Source of the DNA: Rheinheimera sp. MM224
GTDB lineage: Bacteria; Pseudomonadota; Gammaproteobacteria; Enterobacterales; Alteromonadaceae
Length of the DNA: 64,000 nucleotides
NCBI RefSeq assembly: GCF_947090785.1
Contig: NZ_OX352320.1
Coordinates: forward strand, 496,001 to 560,000
Direction: 5' to 3'
The notes under the pieces are model-generated. The model was not told where the DNA came from. It saw nothing but the letters and a program-made list of their open reading frames with translations, and did not search any database. Each line of letters starts with the position of its first letter. Positions within the stretch are counted from its first letter, which is position 1. Shown here one piece after another: positions 1 through 10,969 of the stretch. Made by a program: the position numbers and the translations under genes.

Positions 1-40
1 TGAGCTGCTGACCAAGACGAAGTTGCAGAGACGGTTTCAT
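1..40 (-). CDS. rpoN: RNA polymerase sigma-54 factor, N-terminal fragment
   Basis: Only the first 13 codons are in the window; read on the minus strand they give MKPSLQLRLGQQL. This is the conserved start of sigma-54 region I, the glutamine-rich segment that contacts activator ATPases. The gene continues beyond the left edge. Its position directly downstream of lptB is the usual order in gammaproteobacteria (lptC-lptA-lptB-rpoN). The identification rests on the short N-terminal match plus this gene order. Confidence 0.85.
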   Translation of the reverse strand, partial: MKPSLQLRLGQQL

Positions 41-87
41 GTACTTCTTATTTTCTCCAAACAACCCTATTCGGATGTTGTTTTAAA

Positions 88-810
88 CTATAACCTGAAT
101 TGCTCACCAAGGTAGACATCACGGACTTGTTGGTTTGCTAAAACCTCAGCCGGGGTACCTGCAGCAATCAGTTCTCCATGACTTACAATATAGGCAATTT
201 CACAGACATCAAGGGTTTCGCGCACATTGTGGTCGGTGATCAGCACGCCTATGCCTCGTTGGCACAGATGCTGAATGATTTTTTTAATATCTAACACTGA
301 AATAGGATCAACACCAGCAAAAGGTTCATCTAACAGGATAAATGCCGGATCTGCAGCCAGTGCTCTGGCTATTTCCACCCTGCGACGTTCACCACCGGAT
401 AAACTCATGCCAAGGCTATTCCGGATATGGCCAATATGGAATTCGTCCAGCAGCGCATCGGCTTTCTCTTCACGCTGCTCTTCGGTTAAATCTTTGCGAT
501 GCTGCAAAATGGCCAGCAGGTTGTCGTACACCGTCAGTTTGCGGAATATCGAGCTTTCCTGCGGTAGATAGCCAATACCAGAGCGGGCGCGGGCATGGAT
601 AGGATCAAAGGTGATCTCTTTGCCATCCAGCGTGATTTGGCCTTTATCGGACGGCACTAAGCCAACAATCATATAAAAAGTCGTGGTTTTTCCTGCGCCG
701 TTTGGGCCCAATAAACCTACGATCTGACCGGCATTCACTTCCAGGCTAACGTCTTTGACCACCTGACGGCCTTTATAACTTTTGGCCAGATGGGACGCGA
801 CTAACTTCAT
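88..810 (-). CDS. lptB: LPS export ABC transporter ATPase LptB
   Basis: Cytoplasmic ATPase of the LptB2FGC complex, which extracts lipopolysaccharide from the inner membrane and pushes it along the LptA bridge. At 240 residues it has the normal length. Walker A GPNGAGKT is at about residues 35-42, the signature LSGGE at 137-141 and Walker B FILLDEP at 157-163. The C-terminal YLGEQFRL tail is typical of LptB. Its start lies immediately at the stop of lptA, so the two are probably translationally coupled. It is the last lpt gene before rpoN. Identification is secure. Confidence 0.97.
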   Translation of the reverse strand: MKLVASHLAKSYKGRQVVKDVSLEVNAGQIVGLLGPNGAGKTTTFYMIVGLVPSDKGQITLDGKEITFDPIHARARSGIGYLPQESSIFRKLTVYDNLLAILQHRKDLTEEQREEKADALLDEFHIGHIRNSLGMSLSGGERRRVEIARALAADPAFILLDEPFAGVDPISVLDIKKIIQHLCQRGIGVLITDHNVRETLDVCEIAYIVSHGELIAAGTPAEVLANQQVRDVYLGEQFRL

Positions 811-1304
811 TATTCTTTTCCTTCCTGGCTGAATACAGTGGTGACTCGTTCGGTTTTTTTACCGTCAGATTCAGCTTCCAGCTCTTGTTTTTCCAGGTTG
901 TATTTAATCACTGCGCCTTGCACCATACTGCCATTTTGACTGAGTTCAGCGCTACCCGTCAGTACCAGCGTGCCATTGGCTACGTCATAACGGATTTCAT
1001 TGGCACTGGCTTTAATGGGCTTATCACCATCAAGCATTTGCGAATAGGTGGCAGGTTGGCCTGAGGCGATAAATACTTCTTTGCCTTTGCCTGCGCTGGC
1101 AATGACTTCGAGTTTATCGGCTTCAATTAATAAGCTACCTTGCTCAACTTTGACGTTATCGACAAAGGTCATCATCTTGTCTTTAATCGAGCCAAACTGG
1201 CGGTCAGAACCAACCTGAATTTCTTTTTTGAAATCATCAGGGCCAGCCAGACAAAAACCGCTGAATGTGACGAGAACGCTGAGTAAAATAATGTTACTTT
1301 TCAT
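810..1304 (-). CDS. lptA: LPS transport periplasmic protein LptA
   Basis: Periplasmic bridge protein that carries LPS from LptC to the outer-membrane LptD. The 164 residues begin with a hydrophobic signal peptide ([10 protein letters not shown]...) cleaved near residue 20. The rest is beta-rich, as expected for the OstA/LptA jellyroll fold ([20 protein letters not shown] is a typical strand-turn-strand stretch). The start overlaps the end of lptC by 11 bases and the stop touches the lptB start, so lptC-lptA-lptB is one tightly packed unit. Confidence 0.95.
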   Translation of the reverse strand: MKSNIILLSVLVTFSGFCLAGPDDFKKEIQVGSDRQFGSIKDKMMTFVDNVKVEQGSLLIEADKLEVIASAGKGKEVFIASGQPATYSQMLDGDKPIKASANEIRYDVANGTLVLTGSAELSQNGSMVQGAVIKYNLEKQELEAESDGKKTERVTTVFSQEGKE

Positions 1305-1848
1305 TGTAATAAACCGTTTTAGTGTGCTGTTTCAGCTCTATATTCTGTGCGTTCAAATCCGCCAGCATACCTTGGCCCGTGATTTGAAAACCTAATCCAA
1401 AAATTCGCACCTGTTCGTTTGATTGCAGCGTATTATTGTTAAATAGCAGCTCAACTGCATTGGTTTCTATTCGGGTAAAAAGTGGATCTGTCGACATATT
1501 ACGCAGCTCCACTCTGTGTTCTAGAATGAGTTTATCATCAGGATAAAGCACTGCCTGCTCGCTTGTCACTTGCCATAATGGCACTTTTTCCTGATAAATG
1601 GTGTAGATAGGGAAATCAAACTGCAAAAAACCAAAACGTTCGAAGTGTTCCATCCGCTGAGCTCGGATTAAATCCGACAAATGACCTTCTTTATCGTAAA
1701 TCATCCGGGTCAGGTCCTGGGCTACATAGTCAGGCTGGTTGTCCTGATTCGCTGGGGTAGCATTTTGTTCCTGATCCAGTAGTTGCCAGCTGTAAAAACC
1801 AGCGGCAGCGGCCACTATCAGCACCAACCAGAGAAATTGACGGATCAT
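1294..1848 (-). CDS. lptC: LPS export protein LptC
   Basis: Inner-membrane anchored component that receives LPS from LptB2FG and hands it to LptA. It has 184 residues, with one N-terminal transmembrane helix (IRQFLWLVLIVAAAAGFYSW) followed by a periplasmic beta-jellyroll domain. The family is sequence-variable, so the call rests on membrane topology, length and position between kdsC and lptA, with four-base and eleven-base overlaps to its neighbours. No anomaly was seen. Confidence 0.93.
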   Translation of the reverse strand: MIRQFLWLVLIVAAAAGFYSWQLLDQEQNATPANQDNQPDYVAQDLTRMIYDKEGHLSDLIRAQRMEHFERFGFLQFDFPIYTIYQEKVPLWQVTSEQAVLYPDDKLILEHRVELRNMSTDPLFTRIETNAVELLFNNNTLQSNEQVRIFGLGFQITGQGMLADLNAQNIELKQHTKTVYYNEK

Positions 1849-2402
1849 GTACTACTTCCTGAAAATTCAGCAAATTTGCCCTGACTGGTCAACAGCAAAT
1901 CGCAGAGTTCACGCACAGCACCAAAACCACCCGATAACTTACAACGGTAATCTGCATGCAATACAAGGTAAGGGTGAGCGTCCTGCACTGCAACACTTAA
2001 ACCACAATGCTGCATCACGGCCCAATCCGCTAAATCATCGCCAATAAAGGCAATTTGTGACGTTTCGAGTGCCAGTTTCTGCTGGAGTTCAGCAAAAGCG
2101 GCGAGTTTATTTTCCTGGCCCTGATAAATATAAGGCACAGTTAAGGAGGTCATACGTTGCTGCACTATCTCTGAACGGCGTCCTGTGATCACAGCTACCT
2201 CAATGCCGGCATGGCGCAGAGCTTTAATGCCGTAACCATCGCGGGTGTGAAAGGCTTTGAGCTCTTCACCCTGATTGCCCAGATAAATACGGCCGTCGGA
2301 AAACACACCGTCCACATCACAAATCAACAAGCGAATGTGCCGGGCTTTTTGTTCCAGCTCTGGGCTGATGGCCTGATACATTTGTGTAAATAAAGCTGAC
2401 AT
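1845..2402 (-). CDS. kdsC: 3-deoxy-D-manno-octulosonate 8-phosphate phosphatase
   Basis: HAD-superfamily phosphatase that removes phosphate from Kdo-8-P in the Kdo branch of LPS core synthesis. It has 185 residues. The nucleophile motif is LLICDVDGVFSDG (DxD), followed by the second HAD motif AVITGRRSE and the IAFIGDDLADWAVM acidic motif. The stop overlaps lptC by four bases and the start abuts the kdsD stop, so Kdo synthesis and LPS export are co-transcribed. The protein is cap-less and about the size of E. coli KdsC. Confidence 0.96.
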   Translation of the reverse strand: MSALFTQMYQAISPELEQKARHIRLLICDVDGVFSDGRIYLGNQGEELKAFHTRDGYGIKALRHAGIEVAVITGRRSEIVQQRMTSLTVPYIYQGQENKLAAFAELQQKLALETSQIAFIGDDLADWAVMQHCGLSVAVQDAHPYLVLHADYRCKLSGGFGAVRELCDLLLTSQGKFAEFSGSST

Positions 2403-3370
2403 CAGAGCACTCCGGCTTTTAATAAGTCATGCATATTCAGAGCACCGACAGGCTCCTGGTGCTCGTTGACCACTATTAAACCATTAATTTTGCGTTGTTC
2501 CATGATTTGCAAGGCTTCTGCTGCCAGCATAGCAGGTTTAGCCGTAATGCAGTTTTTGGTCATCAGACTGGCTATGCTGGCTGTATGTAAGTCGACCTGC
2601 TGATCCAGTACCCGGCGCAAATCACCATCGGTAAATAAGCCTGCCAATTTGCCGGAGTCATCCACTATTGCCGTCATACCCAGACCCTTGCGGGATATTT
2701 CCAGCAGGGCTTCTTTCAGACTGACTTGCTGGTGTACCACAGGCAAGGCATCGCCAAAATGCATCACATCTTCCAGTCTTAATAATAAACGACGTCCTAA
2801 ACTGCCACCCGGATGAGATAAGGCAAAATCATCGGCAGAAAAGCCTCGTACATCCAAAAGAGCAACGGCAAGCGCATCACCCATAGCTAAAGTGGCTGTC
2901 GTACTGGCGGTGGGTGCCAATCCTAAAGGGCAGGCTTCCTGTTCAACCCGAACACAAACATGCACATCGGATAAGCTGGCTAAAGTCGATTCAGGACGGC
3001 CTGTCATAGCGATCATTTTAATGCCACGGCGTTTTAGCACCGGAACTATAGTCAGCACTTCTGCAGTTTCACCTGAGTTGGAAATGGCAAGTACCACATC
3101 GTCCTGAGTGATCATACCCAAATCACCATGGCTGGCTTCTGCCGGATGAACAAAAAAAGAAGGAGTGCCGGTTGAGGCTAAGGTGGCCGCAATTTTATGA
3201 GCGATGTGGCCGGATTTACCCATACCAATCACAATGACCCGACCTTTACAGTCAAACATCATCTGGCAAGCCAAATTAAAACTCTCGTCTATGTAGGCGG
3301 CAAGTTGGGTTACTGCGGCTGCTTCAATCTGCAGTACCTGCAGAGCCTGAGGGCGAAAGTCCAGAGTCAT
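2402..3370 (-). CDS. kdsD: D-arabinose 5-phosphate isomerase
   Basis: Converts ribulose 5-phosphate to arabinose 5-phosphate, the first committed step to Kdo. The 322 residues contain an N-terminal SIS sugar-isomerase domain (GMGKSGHIAHKIAATLASTG, then HPAEASHGDLGM) followed by two CBS domains in the last 120 residues. It is the first gene of the minus-strand kdsD-kdsC-lptC-lptA-lptB run and is divergent from the mla operon. Length and domain order are standard for KdsD. Confidence 0.96.
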   Translation of the reverse strand: MTLDFRPQALQVLQIEAAAVTQLAAYIDESFNLACQMMFDCKGRVIVIGMGKSGHIAHKIAATLASTGTPSFFVHPAEASHGDLGMITQDDVVLAISNSGETAEVLTIVPVLKRRGIKMIAMTGRPESTLASLSDVHVCVRVEQEACPLGLAPTASTTATLAMGDALAVALLDVRGFSADDFALSHPGGSLGRRLLLRLEDVMHFGDALPVVHQQVSLKEALLEISRKGLGMTAIVDDSGKLAGLFTDGDLRRVLDQQVDLHTASIASLMTKNCITAKPAMLAAEALQIMEQRKINGLIVVNEHQEPVGALNMHDLLKAGVL

Positions 3371-3757
3371 GCAAAAATCCCCATTTATTAATCGTTGCCA
3401 GCTTATTTGGATCTGTAGTTCTGTGGAAAGGATCCAGTAAGAATATCTGTTAGATCATTTAGATAGCTGAAATATTAAGCTGCGATTCATTTTCAGCGCG
3501 GCACACTTTGCGGCCATACACAGAGGCTGATATTTTCGTGCTTATTAGACTCAAATGCAAAAGATTACGTAAAACAATCGAATTATTCTGTTTTTGCAAT
3601 CAGTTGTTACTATTTTTTATAAGGTTGTCGGGGTGAAAAACCTATACAATGACAGACCTTTACTGGCTCGCTTGGCTTGAAGTCGCAGTTTTGCATAGGT
3701 ATATTGCGCGCCTTTAATTTTAGCCATATGCGCTACTCTCTTTAAATGAGGATCAAC
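3371..3757. other. Divergent intergenic region between kdsD and mlaF
   Basis: These 387 bases hold the outward promoters of the kdsD-lpt and mla operons. I see one convincing promoter toward mlaF (listed separately) and AT-rich stretches nearer kdsD without a clear -35/-10 pair. No ORF with a credible start, no tRNA and no strong hairpin is visible. Confidence 0.6.
3677..3705 (+). promoter_or_regulatory. Predicted sigma-70 promoter of the mla operon
   Basis: A -35 box TTGAAG (3677-3682) and a -10 box TATATT (3700-3705) are separated by exactly 17 bases, about 50 bases upstream of the mlaF start. This is a sequence inference only. Confidence 0.5.
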
Positions 3758-4561
3758 GTGTCAGATATTCTGGTAGACATTCAGCACCTGACGTTCAAAC
3801 GTGGTGACCGTGTGATCTATGATGACATGAGCATGCAGTTTCAGCGTGGCAAAGTGACCGCCATTATGGGGCCCAGCGGTATTGGTAAAACCACATTGCT
3901 GCGTCTGATCGGCGGTCAGTTAAAACCTGAACAAGGTAAAATTTTGATCAACGGTCAGGATATACCTCAGCTCAGTCGTAAAGATTTGTACAAAGCGCGG
4001 CAAAAAATGAGCATGCTGTTTCAAAGTGGCGCCATGTTCAGTGATATGTCGGTTTATGACAACGTCGCTTTCCCTATCCGCGAGCATACCCGCCTGCCAG
4101 AAGAGATTATCCGACTGATGGTGTTGATGAAGCTTGAAGCTGTGGGTTTACGTGGTGCCCGGGATTTAATGCCGGCCGAATTATCTGGTGGTATGGCTCG
4201 TCGTGCTGCATTAGCCCGCGCCATTGCGCTTGACCCACAATTGATTATGTATGATGAGCCTTTTGCTGGTCAGGATCCGATTTCGATGGGCGTGATTGTC
4301 CGTTTGATCCGCTCACTAAATAACGCTTTAGGTTTAACTTCAGTTGTGGTGTCACACGACGTCAATGAAGTGATGAGCATTGCCGACTATGTGTATGTGG
4401 TGGCAGAGCAAAAAGTCATAGGGCAGGGTACGCCGGATGAATTGCGTGCCCATCCATCCGCCCTAGTACAGCAATTTTTACAGGGGCAATCTGATGGCCC
4501 TGTGCCTTTCCACTTTAAAGCGGCTAGTTACAGTGCTGAATTAATGGAGTTAGCGAAGTGA
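3758..4561 (+). CDS. mlaF: Phospholipid transport ABC ATPase MlaF
   Basis: ATPase of the Mla system, which maintains outer-membrane lipid asymmetry by moving phospholipids between the membranes. Walker A GPSGIGKT, the signature [14 protein letters not shown] and Walker [13 protein letters not shown] are present. An in-frame ATG lies at 3746, but a GAGGA ribosome binding site at 3748-3752 sits five bases before GTG 3758, so I prefer the GTG start (267 residues). The stop overlaps the mlaE start by four bases. It is the first gene of mlaFEDCB-ibaG-murA. Confidence 0.96.
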   Translation: MSDILVDIQHLTFKRGDRVIYDDMSMQFQRGKVTAIMGPSGIGKTTLLRLIGGQLKPEQGKILINGQDIPQLSRKDLYKARQKMSMLFQSGAMFSDMSVYDNVAFPIREHTRLPEEIIRLMVLMKLEAVGLRGARDLMPAELSGGMARRAALARAIALDPQLIMYDEPFAGQDPISMGVIVRLIRSLNNALGLTSVVVSHDVNEVMSIADYVYVVAEQKVIGQGTPDELRAHPSALVQQFLQGQSDGPVPFHFKAASYSAELMELAK

Positions 4562-5340
4562 TAGTGGATAAGTTACAGCAACTTGGACAACACAGTATTG
4601 CTAAAATCCAGGGCATGGGCCGTGCAACTCTGATGTTGTTTGGCGCTTTAGTGGCCTGGCCAACACCTCGCAAGAGCTTCCCTTTATTGATGAAGCAGTT
4701 GTATGTCGTAGGTGTATTGTCTTTACTTATTATTCTGGTTTCAGGTTTGTTTATCGGTATGGTGTTGGCGTTACAAGGCTACACAGTGCTGTCCAAATTT
4801 GGTGCAGAACAAATGTTAGGCCCACTAGTGGCCTTGAGTTTGTTGCGTGAGCTTGGCCCTGTAGTGACCGCCTTGTTGTTTGCTGGTCGGGCTGGTAGCG
4901 CCTTAACCGCAGAAATAGGTTTGATGAAAGCGACAGAACAGCTGTCCGGTATGGAAATGATGGCTGTTGACCCGCTGCGCCGTATTATCGCACCACGCTT
5001 TTGGGCTGGTGTCATTAGTATGCCGCTGCTGGCCATGATTTTTACCGCTGTAGGTATTTTAGGTGGTCATTTGGTGGGTGTGGATTGGTTAGGTGTAGAT
5101 GGTGGTGGTTACTGGTCTGCCATGCAAGCTAACGTCGATTTCCAGCAGGATATTTTGAACGGCGTAATTAAAAGTGCTGTGTTTGCCTTGATTGTGACCT
5201 GGATAGCCTTACATAAAGGCTTTGATGCGGTGCCAACCTCTGAAGGTATCAGCCAGGCCACCACACAAACTGTGGTGACATCTTCTTTAGCGGTCTTAGG
5301 TTTTGACTTTATATTAACTGCAGTAATGTTTGGTGGATAA
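4558..5340 (+). CDS. mlaE: Phospholipid transport permease MlaE
   Basis: Inner-membrane permease of the Mla complex (MlaE/YrbE family). The 260 residues contain several transmembrane segments and the family motif region around [20 protein letters not shown] and [17 protein letters not shown]. It starts with GTG overlapping the mlaF stop, which implies translational coupling. mlaD begins three bases after the stop codon. Standard length, no oddities. Confidence 0.96.
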   Translation: MIVDKLQQLGQHSIAKIQGMGRATLMLFGALVAWPTPRKSFPLLMKQLYVVGVLSLLIILVSGLFIGMVLALQGYTVLSKFGAEQMLGPLVALSLLRELGPVVTALLFAGRAGSALTAEIGLMKATEQLSGMEMMAVDPLRRIIAPRFWAGVISMPLLAMIFTAVGILGGHLVGVDWLGVDGGGYWSAMQANVDFQQDILNGVIKSAVFALIVTWIALHKGFDAVPTSEGISQATTQTVVTSSLAVLGFDFILTAVMFGG

Positions 5341-5343
5341 AAA

Positions 5344-5811
5344 ATGACATCTCGCAAAATCGAAGTGTTGGTGGGTTTGTTTGTTGCTCTGGCTATAGCC
5401 GCTTTTTTATTGTTGTCTCTGAAAGTGGCAAACAGCGGTATGACGGGATCTGGCGAAACTTATATGTTGTATGCCAAGTTTGAAAATATTGGCGGTTTAA
5501 AAGTACGCTCTCCGATCAAAGTAGGGGGTGTAGTGGTTGGTCGGGTTCGTTCGATTGAACTCAACACTGAAGAATATTCGCCTGTAGTGGCGATGGAAAT
5601 TGATAGCCAATACAACAATTTCCCTGAAACCAGCTCAGTGGCTATTTTGACCTCTGGTTTGTTGGGTGAGCAGTACCTTGGATTACAACCTGGTTTTGTC
5701 GACGAAACTGTGTCCATTTTAAAAAGTGGCGATTATGTTGAAGACACCAAGTCAGCCATAGTACTGGAAGAGTTAATTGGTCAGTTCTTATTTAATAGAG
5801 GAAGTAACTAA
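5344..5811 (+). CDS. mlaD: Phospholipid transport MCE protein MlaD
   Basis: Periplasmic hexamer-forming lipid-channel subunit held in the inner membrane by one N-terminal helix (LVGLFVALAIAAFLLLSLKV). The MCE domain follows, with the characteristic GGLKVRSPIKVGGVVVGRV stretch near residues 50-68. The 155 residues match the single-domain MlaD type. The gene is packed between mlaE and mlaC. Confidence 0.96.
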   Translation: MTSRKIEVLVGLFVALAIAAFLLLSLKVANSGMTGSGETYMLYAKFENIGGLKVRSPIKVGGVVVGRVRSIELNTEEYSPVVAMEIDSQYNNFPETSSVAILTSGLLGEQYLGLQPGFVDETVSILKSGDYVEDTKSAIVLEELIGQFLFNRGSN

Positions 5812-5813
5812 GC

Positions 5814-6479
5814 ATGAAAAATTTGCTGGTAAAAATCGCAGCTACTGCATTGATCTCTTTGGGATTAGTTGCTCAAGCCTCAGCCGTTGACGTTAAAACT
5901 TATGAAGACCCGTACAAAATGATCGAAGCTGTGGCGGATCAAACTTTTCGCCGCATCTCTAATGATCAGCCTGTGATCCAAAAAGACGTTGAGCATTTAC
6001 GTGTTATCGTTAATGAAGAGTTAGTACCGTACATCGACAGCCGTTATGCGGCATTCCGTGTGATAGGTAACTACATTAAACAAACTAAACCAGAAGAGCG
6101 TGATGCTTTTGTGGTGGCATTTAAAGACTATATGGTTGCTACTTATGCTGGTGCTTTGACACAGTATAAAAATCAAAAAGTAATTTTTGAACCAGCCAAA
6201 GCTGTAGGCAATCAGAATATTGTCACCATCAAAACTCGCGTGATTGACCCTGGTAAACCAGATATCAATATCGAGTTTAAACTGCGCCGTGCTAAAGATT
6301 CTCAAAACTGGCAGGTGTTTGATATGGTGGCTGAAGGTATTTCTCTGCTGGACAGCAAGAGAGCTGAGTTAGGTAACCTGATCCGTCAGCAAGGTTTAGC
6401 CAGCGTAACAGCTCTGTTAATCGAAAAATCAAAAGCTCCTATCACAGCTCCTTTGCAGGGTAATGATGCTAAAAATTAG
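5814..6479 (+). CDS. mlaC: Periplasmic phospholipid-binding protein MlaC
   Basis: Soluble periplasmic carrier shuttling phospholipid between the outer-membrane MlaA complex and MlaFEDB. The 221 residues have a cleavable signal peptide (LISLGLVAQASAVD, cleavage after ASA near residue 24) and the MlaC/Ttg2D domain. Hallmarks include RYAAFRVIGNYIKQ and the conserved YKNQKV segment. The 3' end overlaps the mlaB start by 17 bases. Confidence 0.95.
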   Translation: MKNLLVKIAATALISLGLVAQASAVDVKTYEDPYKMIEAVADQTFRRISNDQPVIQKDVEHLRVIVNEELVPYIDSRYAAFRVIGNYIKQTKPEERDAFVVAFKDYMVATYAGALTQYKNQKVIFEPAKAVGNQNIVTIKTRVIDPGKPDINIEFKLRRAKDSQNWQVFDMVAEGISLLDSKRAELGNLIRQQGLASVTALLIEKSKAPITAPLQGNDAKN

Positions 6480-6777
6480 TCAGCAAGAACAAACTCTGTT
6501 TTTTGCCGGTGCTTTGGATCGGGAAACAGTACCAACCCAGTGGCCATTTAAGTTATTAAAAAAACTAAGTGGCACTGTGGTGTTCGATTTCAGTGAATTG
6601 GCGTTGGTAGATACTGCAGGCCTGGCCTGGTTACTACATCAGGTTGCGCAAGCGGCCAAACTTGGATTACAGATCCAAATGCGCCATGTGCCAGAGCAGT
6701 TGATCTCTCTGGCGCAGTTGTCAGATGTGTTGGCTTTGTTGCCATTGGTAAAAGAGGATAAAGGCAATGCAGTGTAA
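6463..6777 (+). CDS. mlaB: STAS-domain Mla subunit MlaB
   Basis: Small cytoplasmic STAS protein that stabilises and activates the MlaF ATPase. Its 104 residues contain the STAS core VVFDFSELALVDTAGLAWLL, in which the serine/threonine before the hydrophobic turn is Thr. It overlaps both mlaC upstream and ibaG downstream (11 bases). The family is divergent, but the fold motif and operon position make the assignment firm. Confidence 0.93.
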   Translation: MMLKISQQEQTLFFAGALDRETVPTQWPFKLLKKLSGTVVFDFSELALVDTAGLAWLLHQVAQAAKLGLQIQMRHVPEQLISLAQLSDVLALLPLVKEDKGNAV

Positions 6778-7024
6778 TGACATTGAGCAGCTGTTAATCG
6801 AAGAGCTGAAACTGGCTGAAGTGTATGTCAAAGCCGAAGGCAATCATTACGCAGTGACTGCAATAGGTGACTGTTTTGACGGTATCAGCCGGGTGAAGCA
6901 GCAACAAATGATTTATGCCCCTTTGATGGCAGCTATTGCTGATGGTAGTATTCACGCCGTTTCAATAAAAACCTTCACGCCGACCCAATGGCGCCGTGAA
7001 AAATTACTTAACCCACCTGTATAG
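6767..7024 (+). CDS. ibaG: BolA-family protein IbaG
   Basis: BolA-like protein of 85 residues that in E. coli partners monothiol glutaredoxins and iron-sulfur clusters and is linked to acid stress and envelope phenotypes. The core is HYAVTAIGDCFDGISRVKQQ followed by HAVSIKTFTPTQW, as in IbaG/YrbA rather than BolA itself. It sits between mlaB and murA, its conserved place in gammaproteobacteria. Confidence 0.93.
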   Translation: MQCNDIEQLLIEELKLAEVYVKAEGNHYAVTAIGDCFDGISRVKQQQMIYAPLMAAIADGSIHAVSIKTFTPTQWRREKLLNPPV

Positions 7025-7027
7025 TAG

Positions 7028-8296
<1,269 letters not shown>

Positions 8297-8311
8297 TCTG
8301 TCGCTTTAAAC

Positions 8312-8342
8312 AAAAAAGCCAGTGCTCGTCACTGGCTTTTTT
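8312..8342 (+). terminator. Rho-independent terminator after murA
   Basis: Perfect inverted repeat AAAAAAGCCAGTG / CACTGGCTTTTTT with a five-base loop. It ends the mla-murA operon, and its A/T-rich flanks could also serve the convergent degS gene. Confidence 0.92.
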
Positions 8343-8358
8343 ATGTCTGCTTGGAAGC

Positions 8359-9438
8359 TTAGTTCAGTTCTCTGATCACCACAGGCACATTCAAAGCCTT
8401 ACCGCCGCGTTCAATCGACATTTGTAAGGTGGTATCAGGTGCTGTCTCTGCAATCAAATCCAGCGCATGATGCACGCTGGTCAGCGTCTCGCCGTTGATT
8501 TTCTGCAATATATCGCCGACCTGTAAACCCGCAATAGCTGCAGGGCTTAAAGGCTCAATGGCGCTGATTTTGACTCCAAATAAGGTTTGGGCTGTTGATA
8601 TCATCAGATCACCAGCAGGGTTAACCACAGGGTCACCACTGACGCCTAAATAACCGCGGATCACCCGGCCATGTTTGATAAGCTTCTGCAGTACGTTGCT
8701 GGCTAAGCGGTAAGGCACCGCAAAAAATATACCCTGAATATCCTGATTACGCTGGCGTTGAAAAGCAGCCGTATTGATACCCACCAGGACGCCATTACTG
8801 TTAATTAAAGCGCCACCAGAGTTGCCGGCATTAATGGCTGCATCCATTTGCATAAAGTCGGCATAACCATTGGCAGGGCTTAAGCCTGCGCGGCCTGTTG
8901 CGCTGATCACGCCTTGGGTTATAGCCTGACCGAGATTAAAGGGGTTACCAATAGCTAATACTACGTCGCCAACCTGGGGTTCTAAGCTGGCGTCTTGCGG
9001 TATCACGGGCAGGTTATCTGCTTCTACATACAATACTGCTAAGTCAGTCAATTGATCCTGACCAATCAGTACTGCATCAAATACGCGACCATCCTGCAAT
9101 GCCACAGAGATTTGATCGGCGCCGTACACCACATGATAGTTCGTTAATACATAACCCTGAGCGTTCATAATGACGCCTGAGCCTAGTTCCTGACGCTCTA
9201 TGGTACGATTTTGATAAGAACGTGGGTCCTGAGTCGTGCTTTTGGTATAGACATTCACCACCGCAGGAGCTGCAGCACGTACCGCTTTGGAATAAGAAAC
9301 AGGAGCAGGCAGTTGCTCTTTCTGCTGCCAAAAGTTCAGACTTAGCCCTTGGTTCTGGTTAAAAAAAACCAGCCACAACATGGCAAGTGCGAGGCCATAA
9401 GCAACACTTTTTAACAGACTTATCAGAAGTTTGGGCAC
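8359..9438 (-). CDS. degS: Site-1 envelope-stress protease DegS
   Basis: Inner-membrane anchored periplasmic serine protease that senses unfolded porins and cleaves the anti-sigma factor RseA to release sigma-E. The 359 residues have one N-terminal transmembrane anchor (residues about 5-26) and the trypsin-like triad His102, Asp132, Ser207 (GNSGGAL), then a single PDZ domain (about 250-350). A single PDZ and an uncleaved anchor separate it from its neighbour DegQ. The degS-degQ arrangement is conserved in gammaproteobacteria. Confidence 0.95.
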   Translation of the reverse strand: MPKLLISLLKSVAYGLALAMLWLVFFNQNQGLSLNFWQQKEQLPAPVSYSKAVRAAAPAVVNVYTKSTTQDPRSYQNRTIERQELGSGVIMNAQGYVLTNYHVVYGADQISVALQDGRVFDAVLIGQDQLTDLAVLYVEADNLPVIPQDASLEPQVGDVVLAIGNPFNLGQAITQGVISATGRAGLSPANGYADFMQMDAAINAGNSGGALINSNGVLVGINTAAFQRQRNQDIQGIFFAVPYRLASNVLQKLIKHGRVIRGYLGVSGDPVVNPAGDLMISTAQTLFGVKISAIEPLSPAAIAGLQVGDILQKINGETLTSVHHALDLIAETAPDTTLQMSIERGGKALNVPVVIRELN

Positions 9439-9528
9439 AGGAAGACGTTATGCAACTAAAGGATTTTGCAAGCATAACACTAAAACGGAAGTAGCAGTAG
9501 CAAGCCACAGGCCTGCTACTGCAAAAAG

Positions 9529-10890
9529 TTAACGTATTAATACATAAAGGATACGATCGCCACGCTGCACCTGCAGCGCTATCACACCTGAGCTTTTCGT
9601 CAGAATTTCACGCAGCTCTTTGGTGTTTGTGACACGACTGCGGCTCACACCGACAATTACGTCACCTTTTTCCAGTCCTAAAGCTGCTGCTGGTGAACCT
9701 TGGTCTACGTCGTTAATAACAACGCCATTTTCACCATCAGGTGTTTTACCATCACTCAGACTAGCGCCTGTCAGCATTGGATGTAACACTTTGGCTTCAG
9801 CCGTAGTTGCTTCAGCTGCTTCCAGCGTGACTTTTACTGTCATGGCTTTATCTTCACGCAGTATACCCAGAGCAATCTCTTTACCTACACCCAGAGTAGC
9901 GATCTTCGCACGGATCTCCGTAAAGGAATCAATCTGTTTGCCATTCAGGTGCGTGATAATGTCTCCACTTTTCAGGCCTGCTTTGTCTGCAGCAGAACCT
10001 GGTACCACTTCCTGCACCCAGCCACCTTTATTGGTCTTGGCTTTCATGGCTTTGGCAATTTCAGCATTGAGGTCGCCACCACGAACACCTAAAGAACCAC
10101 GGCGTACTTCACCGTATTCAATAAACTGAGCTACCAGGTTTTTCATCATATTGGCAGGAATGGCAAAACCTATACCTATATTGCCACCATTAGGTCCAAG
10201 AATAGCTGTATTGATGCCTATCAATTGGCCTTTCAGGTTGACTAAAGCGCCGCCTGAATTACCGCTGTTGATAGCGGCATCGGTCTGAATAAAGTCTTCA
10301 TAACCTTCAATACCTAAACCACCACGGCCCAAAGCACTGACAATACCTGAAGTAACGGTTTGGCCTAAACCAAAAGGATTGCCTATAGCGACAGTGAAAT
10401 CACCTACTCTTAACCCGTCTGAATCTGCTAACTCAAGTTGTTTAAGGTCTTCAGCTTCGATTTGCAGCAGGGCGATATCACTTTCCGGATCTTCACCAAT
10501 TTTTTTGGCTTTGTAGGTTCGACCATCTTTTAAGGTGACCTGAATGTCTGAAGCTTCATTGATCACATGGTGGTTGGTGACCACATAACCTTTTTTCGCA
10601 TCTATGATGACACCTGAGCCTAAGCCACGGAAAGGTTGTTCCTGACGTAGCTCACCACCACGACCCAAAAATTGTTCGAGTGCGCCAGGTAAGCGCTGCC
10701 GTACTTCACGGCTGCCTGCCACTGAGATGTTTACTACGGCCGGAGTTACATTCTCCAACATAGGAGCCAGACTAGGCATTTCCTGATCGCCAGCGCCAAA
10801 AAATGGCAACTTAGCTTGAACTGGCGCAGGTTGCGCCAGCAGTAAGGCGGCTAAAATACTGATAGAAACTAAAGATAACTGCGACTTCAT
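9529..10890 (-). CDS. degQ: Periplasmic serine protease/chaperone DegQ (Do family)
   Basis: Secreted quality-control protease. From the ATG at 10890 the protein has 453 residues: a signal peptide ending near PAPVQA, a protease domain with His108, Asp138 and Ser212 (SGNSGGAL), then two PDZ domains. A longer frame reaches upstream to a GTG at 10923. I chose 10890 because a GGAG ribosome binding site lies ten bases upstream and the signal peptide then begins directly. DegP is an alternative name, but adjacency to degS favours DegQ. Confidence 0.93.
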   Translation of the reverse strand: MKSQLSLVSISILAALLLAQPAPVQAKLPFFGAGDQEMPSLAPMLENVTPAVVNISVAGSREVRQRLPGALEQFLGRGGELRQEQPFRGLGSGVIIDAKKGYVVTNHHVINEASDIQVTLKDGRTYKAKKIGEDPESDIALLQIEAEDLKQLELADSDGLRVGDFTVAIGNPFGLGQTVTSGIVSALGRGGLGIEGYEDFIQTDAAINSGNSGGALVNLKGQLIGINTAILGPNGGNIGIGFAIPANMMKNLVAQFIEYGEVRRGSLGVRGGDLNAEIAKAMKAKTNKGGWVQEVVPGSAADKAGLKSGDIITHLNGKQIDSFTEIRAKIATLGVGKEIALGILREDKAMTVKVTLEAAEATTAEAKVLHPMLTGASLSDGKTPDGENGVVINDVDQGSPAAALGLEKGDVIVGVSRSRVTNTKELREILTKSSGVIALQVQRGDRILYVLIR

Positions 10891-10969
10891 AGAGGTAATG
10901 CTCCTTCGTACAAGTGACTTCACTAAGGTACAGATGACGCCACTAAGAATGCTTTACCAGTCGAAAAGT

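Noticed and set aside
9620..10129. A 169-codon open frame on the plus strand opposite degQ
   Set aside because: It lies fully inside the well-supported degQ gene in antisense, with low-complexity Ser/Pro composition and no ribosome site.
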